The notes below the pieces were generated by a model. The model saw nothing but the letters and a program-made list of their open reading frames with translations. It did no database searches and was not told the origin of the DNA. The position numbers were made by a program, and so were the translations under genes. DNA of 64,000 nucleotides from Bifidobacterium callitrichos DSM 23973 (GTDB taxonomy: Bacteria; Actinomycetota; Actinomycetes; Actinomycetales; Bifidobacteriaceae), in NCBI RefSeq assembly GCF_000741175.1, contig NZ_JGYS01000016.1:1-64000 (forward strand), given 5' to 3'. This document shows positions 1-8,864 of this stretch, piece after piece. Position 1 is the stretch's first letter. Each line of letters starts with the position of its first letter.

Positions 1-1381
1 CCCGGCCGCCTCTGCCGTTCCCGCCGCCACGCGGGTCGACGGGCGGCTGCGTCTCGTCGAGGCTCCAGTCCTTGACGATCGGCGCCTTGACCCCCATGAG
101 CTCCTTGACCTCGTCCGACGGCGTGCGTGACCTTCACCGGCCGGACCGTGATCCCCGCGGCCTTCAGCAGTCGGGAGACCTCGCGGCGCTCGTAGGGCAG
201 CACGAGCGTGACCACGTCGCCGGCACGGCCCGCTCGCGCGGTGCGGCCGGAACGGTGCGTGAACGACTTCGGGTCGGCGGGCGGGTCGACCTGGACGACA
301 AGTTCGACGCCGGAGACGTCGATGCCGCGCGCCGCCACGTCGGTGGCGACCATCACGTTGACGTCGCCCTGCTCGAACGCGGCGAGGTTGCGGTCGCGCT
401 GGTTCTGGCTCAGGTTGCCGTGCAGCTGGGCCGCGGGCACGCCGCTGTTGGTCAGGCTCTTGGCGAGCTTCTTGGCCTGGAACTTGGTGCGGGTGAACAG
501 GATGCGACGTCCCGTGCCGGAGGCGAGCTGACGGACCACCTCGAACTTGTCGGCCTTCTCCACCTCGAACACGTGCTGGGTCATGAGATCCGGCTCGGCG
601 TTCACGTCGTCGACGCTGTGAGTCTTGGGGTCATGCAGGAACTCGCGCACCAGCTCGTCGACGCCGTGGTCGAGCGTGGCGGAGAACAGCATGTGCTGCG
701 CGTCGGCCGGAATGCGCTTCAGAATGCGGCGCACCTGGGGCAGGAAGCCCATGTCGGCCATCTCGTCGGCCTCGTCGAGCACGACGATCCGCACGTCGGA
801 CAGGGTGAGCAGGCGCTGGTTCAGCAGGTCCTCGAGACGCCCCGGGCAGGCGACGACGATGTCGGCGCCAGCCATGAGGTCGCGCACCTGACGGTTCTGC
901 TTGACGCCGCCGTACACGGTGGTGGTGGTCATGCCCGCCATCTGCGCGAGCGGCTGGATGACCTCGTTGATCTGGTTGGCGAGCTCGCGCGTCGGCGCGA
1001 GGATGAGCCGCGTGGATGCGGGTGGAAGCCGCCGGCCTCGCGTTCGACGAGATGCTCCCGGCGGATGGCCTTGACGTTGCGGCGGTATTCGGCCATCGGC
1101 ATGCCCGGCTCCCACGCGGCCTCCATGAGGCGCGCGGCGAGCGGGATCGAGAAGGCGAGGGTCTTGCCGGAGCCGGTACGGCCGCGGCCGAGGATGTCAC
1201 GGCCGGCCAGCGAATCGGGCAGGGTGTCGGCCTGGATGGGGAACGCCTCGCTCTTGCCGTCGGCGGCGAGCACGCGCAGCAGCGGGCCGGGTACGCCGAG
1301 ATCGGCGAAGGTGGGACGGTCGTCGTCCGCGGCCGGCATGTTCGGCTCGACGGACGGTACAGAAGAATCGGTAATGGGCAC
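1..1381 (-). pseudogene. DEAD-box ATP-dependent RNA helicase, 3'-partial, two apparent frameshifts
   Basis: ATP-dependent RNA helicase that would remodel RNA structure in the cytoplasm. Reading across frames gives the family motifs in order: a Q-motif region (FPIQADTL), Walker A (GRGRTGSGKT), PTRELA, DEAD box (VLDEADEMADMGF), SAT, then the C-terminal ARGIDV and HRSGRTARAG motifs. The frame is lost near 1017-1022, just before the RLILAPTRELA segment, and again near 121-126, after the segment RPVKV; each is a one-base-type shift. The start is a GTG at 1381 with AAAGG five bases upstream. The gene runs off the left edge of the window. The motifs on both sides of each break are intact, so sequencing error is at least as likely as real inactivation. 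Confidence 0.8.
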
Positions 1382-1440
1382 AGTGGCCTTTCATATGTAG
1401 GGAAAAACGCGCGTTCGGCGCAAACTCCCCTACACTACCC

Positions 1441-1509
1441 CATGCCCGATACTTTTGACTTCGCTCCGTCCTTGCGCGACCGCGCCCACCTGCGGCGGCA
1501 TCACCGGTA
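1441..1509 (+). other. 22-codon ORF, possible 5' remnant of a divergent gene
   Basis: A short ATG-started reading frame (MPDTFDFAPSLRDRAH...) lies just upstream of and divergent from the helicase, and stops at 1509 where it meets the 3' end of the SDR gene. The amino-terminal sequence looks protein-like, but nothing else supports it. It could be the beginning of a gene whose remainder was lost when the SDR/AraC segment arrived, or simply a chance ORF. Confidence 0.2.
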
Positions 1510-2213
1510 GTTGCGTTCGATGAGGATGTCGGAGACGGTCAGGTTGGCGTCGTTGACGAGGTTGAACAGGATCACGTCGCGAGCTCGCCGGGATCCATGA
1601 ACGTGTGCTGCTTCTCCTCGGAAACGTAGTCGTGGCTGTCGCGGTAGAAGTCGGTGTCGATGCCTCCGGGGTACACGCCGACGATCTTGACGCTCGAGCC
1701 CTTGTAGGCGGCCTTGAGGCTCTGCGTGTAGCCCTTCTCGCCCCATTTGGCGGCGCAGTAGACCGATTCGTTGGCGTTGCCGCGCGTGGCGGCGGTGCTC
1801 ATCACGTTCGCGATCTTGAGGTCCGTCTCGCCGTCGGCTCTGAGCGTCTCGACGCTCCACAGGATCATGCCCTTGAGCCCCTTGAGGCAGCGGTCGACGT
1901 CGGCGCCCTCGTAGGCGGTGGGTGTCTTGAACGAGGGTTGTCCGGCGTTGTTGATCAGCAGGTCGATGTGGCCGAGTCCCGCGATCTTCGCGACGGACTG
2001 CCTGACGAACGCCTCGTCGGACACGTCGCCGACGAAGGCGCGGTACGAGTCGGCGGTCAGCTCGTCGACGAGCGTGGCCTGCCGTTCGGTGTCGAAGTCG
2101 ATGCCGGCCACGAACCAGCCGCGTTCCGTGAGGCGTACGGCCAGTTCGCGACCGAGCCCCGAGGCGCTTCCGGTGACGATCGCGATGCGCTTCCCGTTCG
2201 TTGCGTGAGCCAT
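1501..2213 (-). CDS. Short-chain dehydrogenase/reductase (apparent frameshift near 3' end)
   Basis: NAD(P)-dependent oxidoreductase of the classical SDR family, substrate unknown. The Rossmann nucleotide-binding motif TGSASGLG is near residue 15, followed by the NNAG structural motif and the active-site YCAAKWGEK (YxxxK). The ATG at 2213 is preferred because GGAAGGCAGGGAA precedes it. The frame breaks near 1580, after residues DPGELA. The continuation (DVILFNLVNDANLTVSDIL) is in another frame and ends at 1501. A one-base deletion would explain this; without it the protein ends early at about 1572. It stands alone and converges on the short ORF at 1441. Confidence 0.75.
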
Positions 2214-2373
2214 GATGATTCCCTGCCTTCCGACCTGTCGTCGCGGTGATGCCGTCGATGGCGCCACCGCCGGTGTTGTCGATCACGGTCAGCGTATCGA
2301 ACCGGTCAGACGCGTCTCGCCCGGAGTCGCACGGAGCCGCCCGGAGCCGAGGCGGGAATCGGATGGCCATATT

Positions 2374-2604
2374 TCAGCCGATCTGCGAGGCGGATGCAGG
2401 CATCCACATCGCGAACCAGTTCTCCTCGTCGGGGTGGGAGATACGGTCGGCGGCCCAACGACGGCATGCCATGAAGAACCTGCGCATGAGACCGTCATAT
2501 GCCGCCGCAAGCCGCGCGGCCGGGAGTTTGCCAGAGGACCCCAGGTCCTCCGCGCCTCTGAGGATGTTCACGGTGGCGTTTGAGTGGGTGTATATCGCGG
2601 TCAT
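2374..2604 (-). CDS. Small hypothetical protein
   Basis: A 76-residue frame of unknown function beginning MTAIYTHSNATVN and ending ASASQIG. AAAGGAG stands about 11 bases before the ATG, which supports translation. It has no signal peptide or membrane segment and is rich in Ala and Arg, with several Trp residues. Its 5' end overlaps the beginning of the truncated AraC-type frame on the other strand by about 20 bases, so the join between the two may be a recombination scar. I do not recognise a family. It could be a shadow frame. Confidence 0.35.
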   Translation of the reverse strand: MTAIYTHSNATVNILRGAEDLGSSGKLPAARLAAAYDGLMRRFFMACRRWAADRISHPDEENWFAMWMPASASQIG

Positions 2605-2946
2605 GGCGATCAGCGCTCCTTTGACCGGCGCGATCGCCTTACCGTGCTGCGCATGACCGGACTGGTCCAGCGCCAGTTCGCCGAACCGCTGTCGCTGGAC
2701 GACATCGCGGCCGCCGGCAGCGTGGGTCGCAGCCGCTGCTGCGCGCTGTTCCGCCGTTATGTGGGCCGCACACCGAACGAGTATCTCACCGACCGGCGGC
2801 TGGAGGAGGCGAAGCGTCTGCTCGACGGCACGAACGGTTCGGTCGCGGAGATCGCCCGCACATGCGGCTTCTCGTCGTCGAGCTACTTCATCGGCGTCTT
2901 CCGCAGACGCACGGGCCTGACTCCCAAGGCCTACCGGACGAGATAG
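2584..2946 (+). pseudogene. AraC-type DNA-binding domain, N-terminal sensor part missing
   Basis: Only the C-terminal double helix-turn-helix of an AraC/XylS regulator is present. The first HTH is in LSLDDIAAAGSVGRSRCCALF; the second is in VAEIARTCGFSSSSYFIGVF and is followed by the conserved FRRRTGLTPKAYR tail. Family members are usually 250-300 residues with an N-terminal effector domain. Here there are only about 110 recognisable residues, and upstream sequence in all plus frames shows no cupin-like domain. The start given is simply the first in-frame start codon. It is probably a decayed regulator; a functional stand-alone DNA-binding protein cannot be excluded. Confidence 0.6.
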
Positions 2947-3055
2947 GAACGGCCGTCGGGAACAGCCACCAGCCGATGCGACGTCTCCTGCGAGGCCCGT
3001 TCGGACTGTCCCTTCTCCCCCGGCCGGTCCGTAATGATGGTCGAACCGGGGATGC

Positions 3056-3330
3056 GCTGCCAGTCAACGCGGAAATCGATGAAAATCGCGTTCAGTGGCA
3101 GTATCTCGTGCCACTGAACGCGATTTTGGCCGCGTTCGTCATTGAGTGGCAGCAACAAGCCCGTGAGGCATGGTTTTCCATTGGGACGCGACTCTCAAAA
3201 GCGTTGGAAAATAGCCATTCTGACATCGTGACAATTCACACCGAGTGATAGGAGGTAGGTGATCGCTGCCACTCAACGCGAAAACTGCCGGAAATCGTGT
3301 TCAGTGGCAGCATATCGTGCCACTCAGTGC
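3056..3330. repeat. Cluster of palindromic half-sites (TGCCACTSAACGCGA type)
   Basis: This gene-free stretch between the AraC remnant and the uracil permease holds repeated half-sites in alternating orientation. The clearest pair is a perfect 19-base inverted repeat, 3082-3100 with 3109-3127, around an 8-base loop. A second, imperfect hairpin with a similar loop (gcatatcg against gtatctcg) lies at 3299-3330. Further single copies sit near 3058, 3152 and 3269. No ORF is supported from 2947 to 3420. Confidence 0.75.
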
Positions 3331-3369
3331 GGATTGCAAGGATTATCGCACTGCGTGGCAAGGAGCCAA

Positions 3370-3394
3370 CAAAAAGGCCCCCTGAAAGGGGACC
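3370..3394 (-). terminator. Rho-independent terminator of the uracil permease gene
   Basis: On the minus strand a stem of GGTCCCC/GGGGGCC type is followed by TTTTTGTT, 27 bases beyond the stop codon of the permease gene. Confidence 0.75.
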
Positions 3395-3420
3395 GAATGA
3401 ACAGCTACCGGACGCGGTGG

Positions 3421-4728
3421 CTACTGGATGTCGGGATCGTCCTTGTCGATGGTGCCGGTGGCCTTGCCGACGGCCTTGAGACCGTGGTAGGCGACGAGGA
3501 TCGCGATCGTGCCGATGGCGATGCCGTTGAACTGGATGCCGTTGAACGCGAACTCGAACTGGCCGATGGCGATGATCATCACGATCGCGGCGACCATGAT
3601 GTTGAGCGGCTTGTCGAAGTTGACCTTGTTCTCCACCCAGATGCGGATGCCCATCATGCCGATCATGCCGTAGAGCAAGGTGGTGACGCCGCCGAGCACG
3701 CCGGCGGGGATCGTGTTGATGATCGCGCCGAACTTCGGGCACAGGCTCAACAGAAGCGCGAATCCGGCGGCGCACCAGTAGGCGGCGGTCGAATACACCT
3801 TGGTGGCGGCCATCACGCCGATGTTCTCGCCGTACGTGGTGGTGCCGGAGCCGCCGCCGAAGCCGGCGATCGCGGTGCCGAGGCCGTCGGCGAACAGGGC
3901 GGTGCCCATCTGGCCGTCGTAGTCGCGGCCGGTCATCTGCGCGACGGACTTGACGTGGCCGACGTTCTCGGCGACGAGCACGAGCACGACGGGCAGGAAC
4001 ATCGGCAGGATCGAGAAATCGACCTGCGGGGTGTGGAACTGCGGCAGGCCAACCCACGCGGCCTTGCCGATCGCGGAGAAGTCGACCTGACCGCGGAAGC
4101 AGGCATACACGTAGCCGACGATCACGCCGAGCAGGATGTTGAGGCGTCCCGCGAGGCCGCGGAACAGGACGGCGACGAGCAGCACGGCCAGAAGGGTGAC
4201 GAGCGCGGTGTCGGGGGCGACCTTGAAGTTGTTCCACACGCTGGGCGCGAGGTTGAAGCCGATGATCGCGACGATGGCGCCGTTGACGACCGGCGGCATG
4301 ATGATGTCGATCCACTTGGAGCCGGCGTAGTGCACGGCCACGCCGATCAGGGCGAGCAGCAGGCCGGTGACCATGATGCCGAAGCTCGCCACCGGAATGC
4401 CCTTGCCGGAGGTCGTGACGGCGACGATCGGCGCGATGAACCCGAAGCTGGAGCCAGGTAGCTCGGCAGCACGTTCCTGTTGATGAGCAGGAACAGCGCG
4501 GTCGACAGCGCGGTGAAGAACAGGGTGGTGGACGGGTCGAACTTGGTCAGGATCGGCACGAGGAACGTGGCGCCGAACATGGCGACGACGTGCTGCGCGC
4601 CGATGCCGGCGGTGCGCACCCATGTCAGACGCTCATCGGGTTCGACGACCTCGCCGGGGCGCAGCGTCCTGCCGTCCCCCGTGCAGTTTCCATTGGAAGA
4701 TGTTGCCTTTGGGCGCGGTTGTGCTCAT
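3421..4728 (-). pseudogene. uraA: NCS2 uracil/xanthine permease, two apparent frameshifts
   Basis: Inner-membrane nucleobase transporter of the NCS2 (uracil permease) family with about 14 membrane segments. Recognisable parts are GIGAQHVVAMFGATFLVP near the N-terminus, the AENVGHVKSVAQMTGRD segment, and the GGSGTTTYGENIGVMA signature. The best start is ATG at 4728 (MSTTAPKGNIF) with AAGGAG upstream. The frame breaks twice. Near 4677-4681 a run of five G bases appears one too long, after residues WKLHG. Near 4455 the sequence CTGGCTCC seems to lack one G, between LPSYL and GSSFGF. Correcting both gives an uninterrupted protein of normal family length. Sequence error is a strong alternative to a real pseudogene. 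Confidence 0.8.
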
Positions 4729-4829
4729 ATGAGGCTCTCCTTACCTTCTTCTCGCGCGGGCATGACCTTCAGCCCGCGGATCCGAAGCCATTGTAGTCGC
4801 CTCGGGGCACTATCCGGTTCACCCGCCGT

Positions 4830-5660
4830 TCACTTGCCGTAATATTCGCGCAGATGCGGGTCGACGGCCTGCACCACATCGACCAGATCGCCGTTGGACA
4901 GGTAGGGGCGTTTGAACTCGCGCCACTCGTTGACCTTCACCTCCCACTTGCCGGTCTCCTCGTTGAACACCGGGCGGGCGGTCTGCTCCCAGCGCACGCG
5001 CTTGGAGGTGCGTCCGGTCTCCGGATCGCGGCGCGTGTAGTGCAGACACGTGCAGTTGGTGATCGCCCAGTCCGGCGAGTCGGCTCGGTGGAGGAACTCC
5101 TCGTCCGAGAGATCCTCGATGGTGAGCATCATGGCGAGCATGAAGTCGCCGTGCGTGACCATGACGACGCTTCCCGCGTCCGACTTGCGCGACAGGGAGG
5201 TAAGCACGTTGTGCACGCGGTCCTCGGCCACGTCGGCGATGGATTCTCCTGCCGGCGGACGCCAGTAGAGCGGATCGGTGTTCTTGAACATCCAGTTGCG
5301 CGCGTAGTTGGTGCGGAATTCGTCCTTGGTGATCGTGTTGATCTCGCCCCAGGAGCGTTCGCGGATGACGCGGTTCTCCTCCCACTTGGCCTTGGGCAGG
5401 GCCATGGTGGCGGCGGTCTCACGCGTGCGCACGTATGGGGAGACCATGTAGCGGTCGAACAGCTGCTGCTGGCCGACGAGCCAGCGTCCGATGCAATCGG
5501 CCTGCTTGCGGCCTACGGCGGTGAGCCTCCACGAACGGTCCGGCACGGTGACGTTGTCCTGCGTGTACAGGGAGTTGTCCCCCCTGTTGCCGGCGTTGAC
5601 GATGACGTTCGCCTCGGATTCTCCATGCCGAATCACATACAAATCAAGCGGCATGCTCAT
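4830..5660 (-). CDS. Histidine phosphatase family protein (phosphoglycerate mutase-like)
   Basis: Cytosolic phosphatase of the histidine phosphatase superfamily, 276 residues. The catalytic RHG motif is in LYVIRHGESEANV near residue 10, and a second-half histidine is in VVMVTHGDFMLAM. The physiological substrate cannot be read from sequence. The length exceeds simple SixA/GpmB-like members, and there is a Trp- and Arg-rich C-terminal part. The ATG at 5660 is chosen over the upstream frame opening because GAGGAG lies eight bases before it. It is monocistronic, 97 bases beyond the uracil permease start. Confidence 0.75.
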   Translation of the reverse strand: MSMPLDLYVIRHGESEANVIVNAGNRGDNSLYTQDNVTVPDRSWRLTAVGRKQADCIGRWLVGQQQLFDRYMVSPYVRTRETAATMALPKAKWEENRVIRERSWGEINTITKDEFRTNYARNWMFKNTDPLYWRPPAGESIADVAEDRVHNVLTSLSRKSDAGSVVMVTHGDFMLAMMLTIEDLSDEEFLHRADSPDWAITNCTCLHYTRRDPETGRTSKRVRWEQTARPVFNEETGKWEVKVNEWREFKRPYLSNGDLVDVVQAVDPHLREYYGK

Positions 5661-5858
5661 ACGGTGTTCTCCTCGTTTCGGGTTCCTTAGAAGAGTTCCT
5701 TGAAATACCCGCACCAGCGTAGTCGATGCGCGCCGTCGAGGTCCATGCGAGTGCGCCGGAGGCGGAAAAGTTCATCGAACGTTCAGACGAGCCGGCTCCG
5801 CGGATGCGGCTGCGGTCAGGCGGTCGGGGTATGCGACGTTAAGCGACGTATGCGGCCG

Positions 5859-6581
5859 TCAGGCGATGGTGACCGGCGTGCCGGACGGGATCTGATCGTA
5901 GAACCACTTCGCGTCCGCGATGCTGAGCCTCACGCAGCCGTGCGAGGCGGGACGACCCAGCTTGTCGCCCTCATCCGCAAGGTACTCTCCGGCGTTCTCG
6001 TTCGTCGGCACCGAGTGGAACAGGTATGGTCCCGTGATGCGCACCCAGTAGTCGGCGCCCATCCTCTCCTCGGGATTGTAGAAGTGGTCGCCGCGCACCC
6101 CGATGGTGAACGAGCCGTGCGGCGTGGTGTCGTTCATGCCGGTGCTCACGATCATCGAGTAGATGGTCGCGCCGTCCGATTTGATGTAGACGCGCTGCTT
6201 GGCAAGACTCACGTCGATGCTGAGGTTCCGGTAGTGCGACAGGTCCGGCTGGGCGCCGCCGGTGGGGTTCGTCCAGCGGGCGCGGGCGAGCTCCTGGTTG
6301 ACCGCGGGCACCTTCCCACGGGCCAGTGCCGCCGATTTCTCGGACTTTTTCGCGGTGTCGGCGGTATCGGCGCCGACCGTCCTGTCGGCCGCGGTCTCGA
6401 CCTCGGCGACCGACGCGCTCGCCACGACGCTCGCTCGATCCGCCTCGACACTGCGCGCATGCCACATGAGACCCGTCAGACACAGGACGACGGCGAGCAC
6501 CGCGCAGACGGCGATCTGTGCGATGAGAATGATGTCCGTATGGCTACGGTGCCGACCGACGTATTCCGATTCGCGATCCAT
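5859..6581 (-). CDS. L,D-transpeptidase (YkuD domain), membrane anchored
   Basis: Cell-wall cross-linking enzyme that would act outside the membrane on peptidoglycan stem peptides, making 3-3 links or anchoring proteins. A single N-terminal membrane segment (about residues 15-40: IILIAQIAVCAVLAVVLC) is followed by a low-complexity Ala/Asp linker and a C-terminal YkuD domain. That domain carries the catalytic signature ending in SHGCVRLS, preceded by a glycine-rich, His-containing segment. The ATG at 6581 (MDRESEY) has GGGGGCGG upstream; an in-frame GTG at 6638 would add 19 residues. It is monocistronic. Confidence 0.85.
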   Translation of the reverse strand: MDRESEYVGRHRSHTDIILIAQIAVCAVLAVVLCLTGLMWHARSVEADRASVVASASVAEVETAADRTVGADTADTAKKSEKSAALARGKVPAVNQELARARWTNPTGGAQPDLSHYRNLSIDVSLAKQRVYIKSDGATIYSMIVSTGMNDTTPHGSFTIGVRGDHFYNPEERMGADYWVRITGPYLFHSVPTNENAGEYLADEGDKLGRPASHGCVRLSIADAKWFYDQIPSGTPVTIA

Positions 6582-6738
6582 CTTCCGCCCCCTTGGTGTT
6601 CCGGCTGGAATATCCCCGGAATATCCGAAATCCGACACCTCATGGTACCGGATTCATCGGACCCGCGACAGGCGTCGGACGTAGAATCACCCGTAGGAAT
6701 AATCACGTCCAGCGATCACGGAACGCAAGGAGACGGAC

Positions 6739-7524
6739 ATGGCATACGCGGTGGTCACCGGAGCATCGAACGGCATCGGACGGGAGCTGGCGGCCCTGCT
6801 GGCGCGCGACGGCCATGACCTGGTGGTCGTGGCACGCAGCCGGGCGGGGCTCGACCGGGTGAGGGCGGTGCTGGAGCGCGACTACGGCATCCGGGTGAAG
6901 ACGTTCGCCGCGGACCTGTCCGAGGACGGTGCGCCGGAGCGCCTGCACGAGTTCACCCGCTCGAGAGGCCTTCAGGTCGACACGCTGGTCAACAACGCCG
7001 GATTCAGCGAATGGACGACGTATCTCGACGGCGACTGGGACCGTCAGCGGCGGATGATGCGCCTGAACATGGAGGCCCTCGCCACGCTCACCCGCCTGTA
7101 CGGGCGGGACATGCGCGACGCCGGAGACGGCAGGATCCTCAACATCTCGTCGGTCGCCTCGATGATGGCCGGCCCCTACATGGCGATGTACTTCGCGTCG
7201 AAGGCGTTCGTACGCTCGCTGTCCGAGGCGGTCGCCTACGAGCTCAGGGGCACCGGGGTGACGGTCACCTGCGTGTGCCCCGGCCCCACGTCCACCGGGT
7301 TCGCGAAGGCCGCGCACATGTCGGGACGGAACTTCTTCACGATGACCAGACCCGCCACGGCCCGCGGACTCGCCCTGTACGCGTATCGCAGGATGAACGC
7401 GGGCGACGTGCTCGCCTATCACGGGGCGTTCACAAAGGCCGGGGCGTTCGCCGAACGCGCGTTGCCGCGCGCGCTCACGCGCCGCATCGCCGCGTTCATG
7501 AACGGAGGACGGCCGAAGATCTAG
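6739..7524 (+). CDS. Short-chain dehydrogenase/reductase
   Basis: NAD(P)-dependent oxidoreductase of the SDR superfamily, 261 residues, substrate unknown. The Rossmann motif TGASNGIG is at the N-terminus. NNAGF and the catalytic Ser/Tyr/Lys set (NISSVASMMA...YFASKAF) follow; the YxxxK position reads MYFASK. The pattern DLVVVARSRAGLDRV suggests the 'SDR family NAD(P)-dependent' group related to DltE/YqjQ. AAGGAG precedes the ATG by six bases. Its stop codon overlaps the stop of the convergent AEC transporter gene by four bases. Confidence 0.85.
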   Translation: MAYAVVTGASNGIGRELAALLARDGHDLVVVARSRAGLDRVRAVLERDYGIRVKTFAADLSEDGAPERLHEFTRSRGLQVDTLVNNAGFSEWTTYLDGDWDRQRRMMRLNMEALATLTRLYGRDMRDAGDGRILNISSVASMMAGPYMAMYFASKAFVRSLSEAVAYELRGTGVTVTCVCPGPTSTGFAKAAHMSGRNFFTMTRPATARGLALYAYRRMNAGDVLAYHGAFTKAGAFAERALPRALTRRIAAFMNGGRPKI

Positions 7525-8498
7525 AACACGAGGAACGAGACGGCGGTGAGCGTGAACAGGCTCGCCACGGTGGTGGCGAGCACCATGCCGATCGCGTATT
7601 CGGGCTGGTTGTGCTCGCGTTCGGCGAACATGACCATCGTGCTCATCGTGGGCAGGCCGGAGATGAGCGTCATCATGTGCACCATGTCCGGGTTCGCCGG
7701 CGTAAGGCCGAGCATCGGCGGCACGAACGTGAGCAGTGCGTAGAATCCGATCGGGAATGCGAGCATCTTGGCCAGGATGCCGACGTACAGTTCGTATTTC
7801 CTCAGGACCCCGGTCCAGTCGCGGATCGCGAACAGTCCGCCCAGATACACCATCGACAGGGGCGAGGCGACGCCGCCGAGCTTCTGCAGCGGGGAGAGAA
7901 GCACCCCGGGCACGCGCACGTCGGCGAGGATGAGCACGACGGCGAGCACGACCGCGATCAGGGCGGGGCTTATGAGCGGGGAGAGACGGTCCAGCCAGCC
8001 GTGCGACGGACGTTCGTCGGCGACCGACTGGCGGTCGTCGACCTTCTTGCACGTCCACACGCCGTACGTCCACAGCAGGAACTGGTCGACGATGCTCATG
8101 AGCGCGAAGTAGAGCGCACCCTTGGTGGGAAACAATGCGATGACCAGCGGCAGTCCGATGAATCCGGCGTTGCCGAACACGAAGCATCCGCGGAACATAC
8201 GGCCGCGCTCCCGCCTCAATCGCAGCACGTAGGACAGTGCGGTGAACACGGCGATGAGCAGGCCGTACATGATGAGGGTCATCACGATGATCGCGTCGGA
8301 TCCGATGAGATCGGCGCGCGTGGTGCCGGCCACGGCGTTGGAGAACACCAGCAGCGGGATGCCGACCTTGAGGATCAGCGAGCAGATGCCGTTCAGCGCG
8401 GCCTCGCCCAGCACTCTGGTCTTCACGCAGATGTAGCCGACCGCCATCATCACGGCCATGCCGATCATCTGGCCGAGCACGATATTGAACTGTTGCAC
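7521..8498 (-). CDS. AEC family transporter (auxin efflux carrier-like permease)
   Basis: Inner-membrane secondary transporter of the auxin efflux carrier family, 325 residues with about ten membrane helices. The N-terminal half has GYICVKTRVLGEAALNGICS and IPLLVFSNAV. The C-terminal half has the repeated helices around PLSMVYLGGLFA and ends with helices around LATTVASLFTLTAVSFL. Bacterial members export organic acids such as malate, but the substrate here is not determined. It lies between the convergent SDR and azlCD, with 33 bases to azlD's stop and the same strand. Confidence 0.8.
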   Translation of the reverse strand: MQQFNIVLGQMIGMAVMMAVGYICVKTRVLGEAALNGICSLILKVGIPLLVFSNAVAGTTRADLIGSDAIIVMTLIMYGLLIAVFTALSYVLRLRRERGRMFRGCFVFGNAGFIGLPLVIALFPTKGALYFALMSIVDQFLLWTYGVWTCKKVDDRQSVADERPSHGWLDRLSPLISPALIAVVLAVVLILADVRVPGVLLSPLQKLGGVASPLSMVYLGGLFAIRDWTGVLRKYELYVGILAKMLAFPIGFYALLTFVPPMLGLTPANPDMVHMMTLISGLPTMSTMVMFAEREHNQPEYAIGMVLATTVASLFTLTAVSFLVF

Positions 8499-8531
8499 GC
8501 GACTTCCTTTCCCTCAGATCCCCGGAACGAT

Positions 8532-8864
8532 TCAGAACACGAGCTGGACGAGCAGCATGTAGACGATCGTGCCGCCGGCGATGGAGACGAGCATGTTGCG
8601 CCGCCACAGGTGCAGGGCGACGATCGTCAGGCAGGCGATCAGTTCGGGCAGACCGTGGTCGCCGGTCAGGATCGGCGTGTTGCGCAGGGCGTAGACGACC
8701 AGCAGGCCGGTCATCGCGTAGGGCAGCACCTTGCCGAAGTATTCGATGATGCGCGGCGGCCGCTTCGACTCGGGGAACACGAGGAACGGCACGAACCGGG
8801 TGAGCATCGTGCCGGCCACCACGGCGAGGATGGTGAGGATCCCCTGCAGGACGGTCATGGTCAT
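8532..8864 (-). CDS. azlD: AzlD family branched-chain amino acid exporter small subunit
   Basis: Small hydrophobic partner (110 residues, four membrane helices) of the AzlC/AzlD (LIV-E) branched-chain amino acid exporter. Visible family features are TRFVPFLVFPESKRPP in the first loop and PYAMTGLLVVYALRNTP. The ATG at 8864 overlaps the azlC stop (ATGA), so translation of the two is coupled. The usual family length is about 100-115 residues. Confidence 0.85.
   Translation of the reverse strand: MTMTVLQGILTILAVVAGTMLTRFVPFLVFPESKRPPRIIEYFGKVLPYAMTGLLVVYALRNTPILTGDHGLPELIACLTIVALHLWRRNMLVSIAGGTIVYMLLVQLVF

Noticed and set aside
3056..3330. Possible CRISPR array
   Set aside because: Repeats alternate in orientation, spacing is irregular and there are no unique spacers of constant length; no cas genes nearby.
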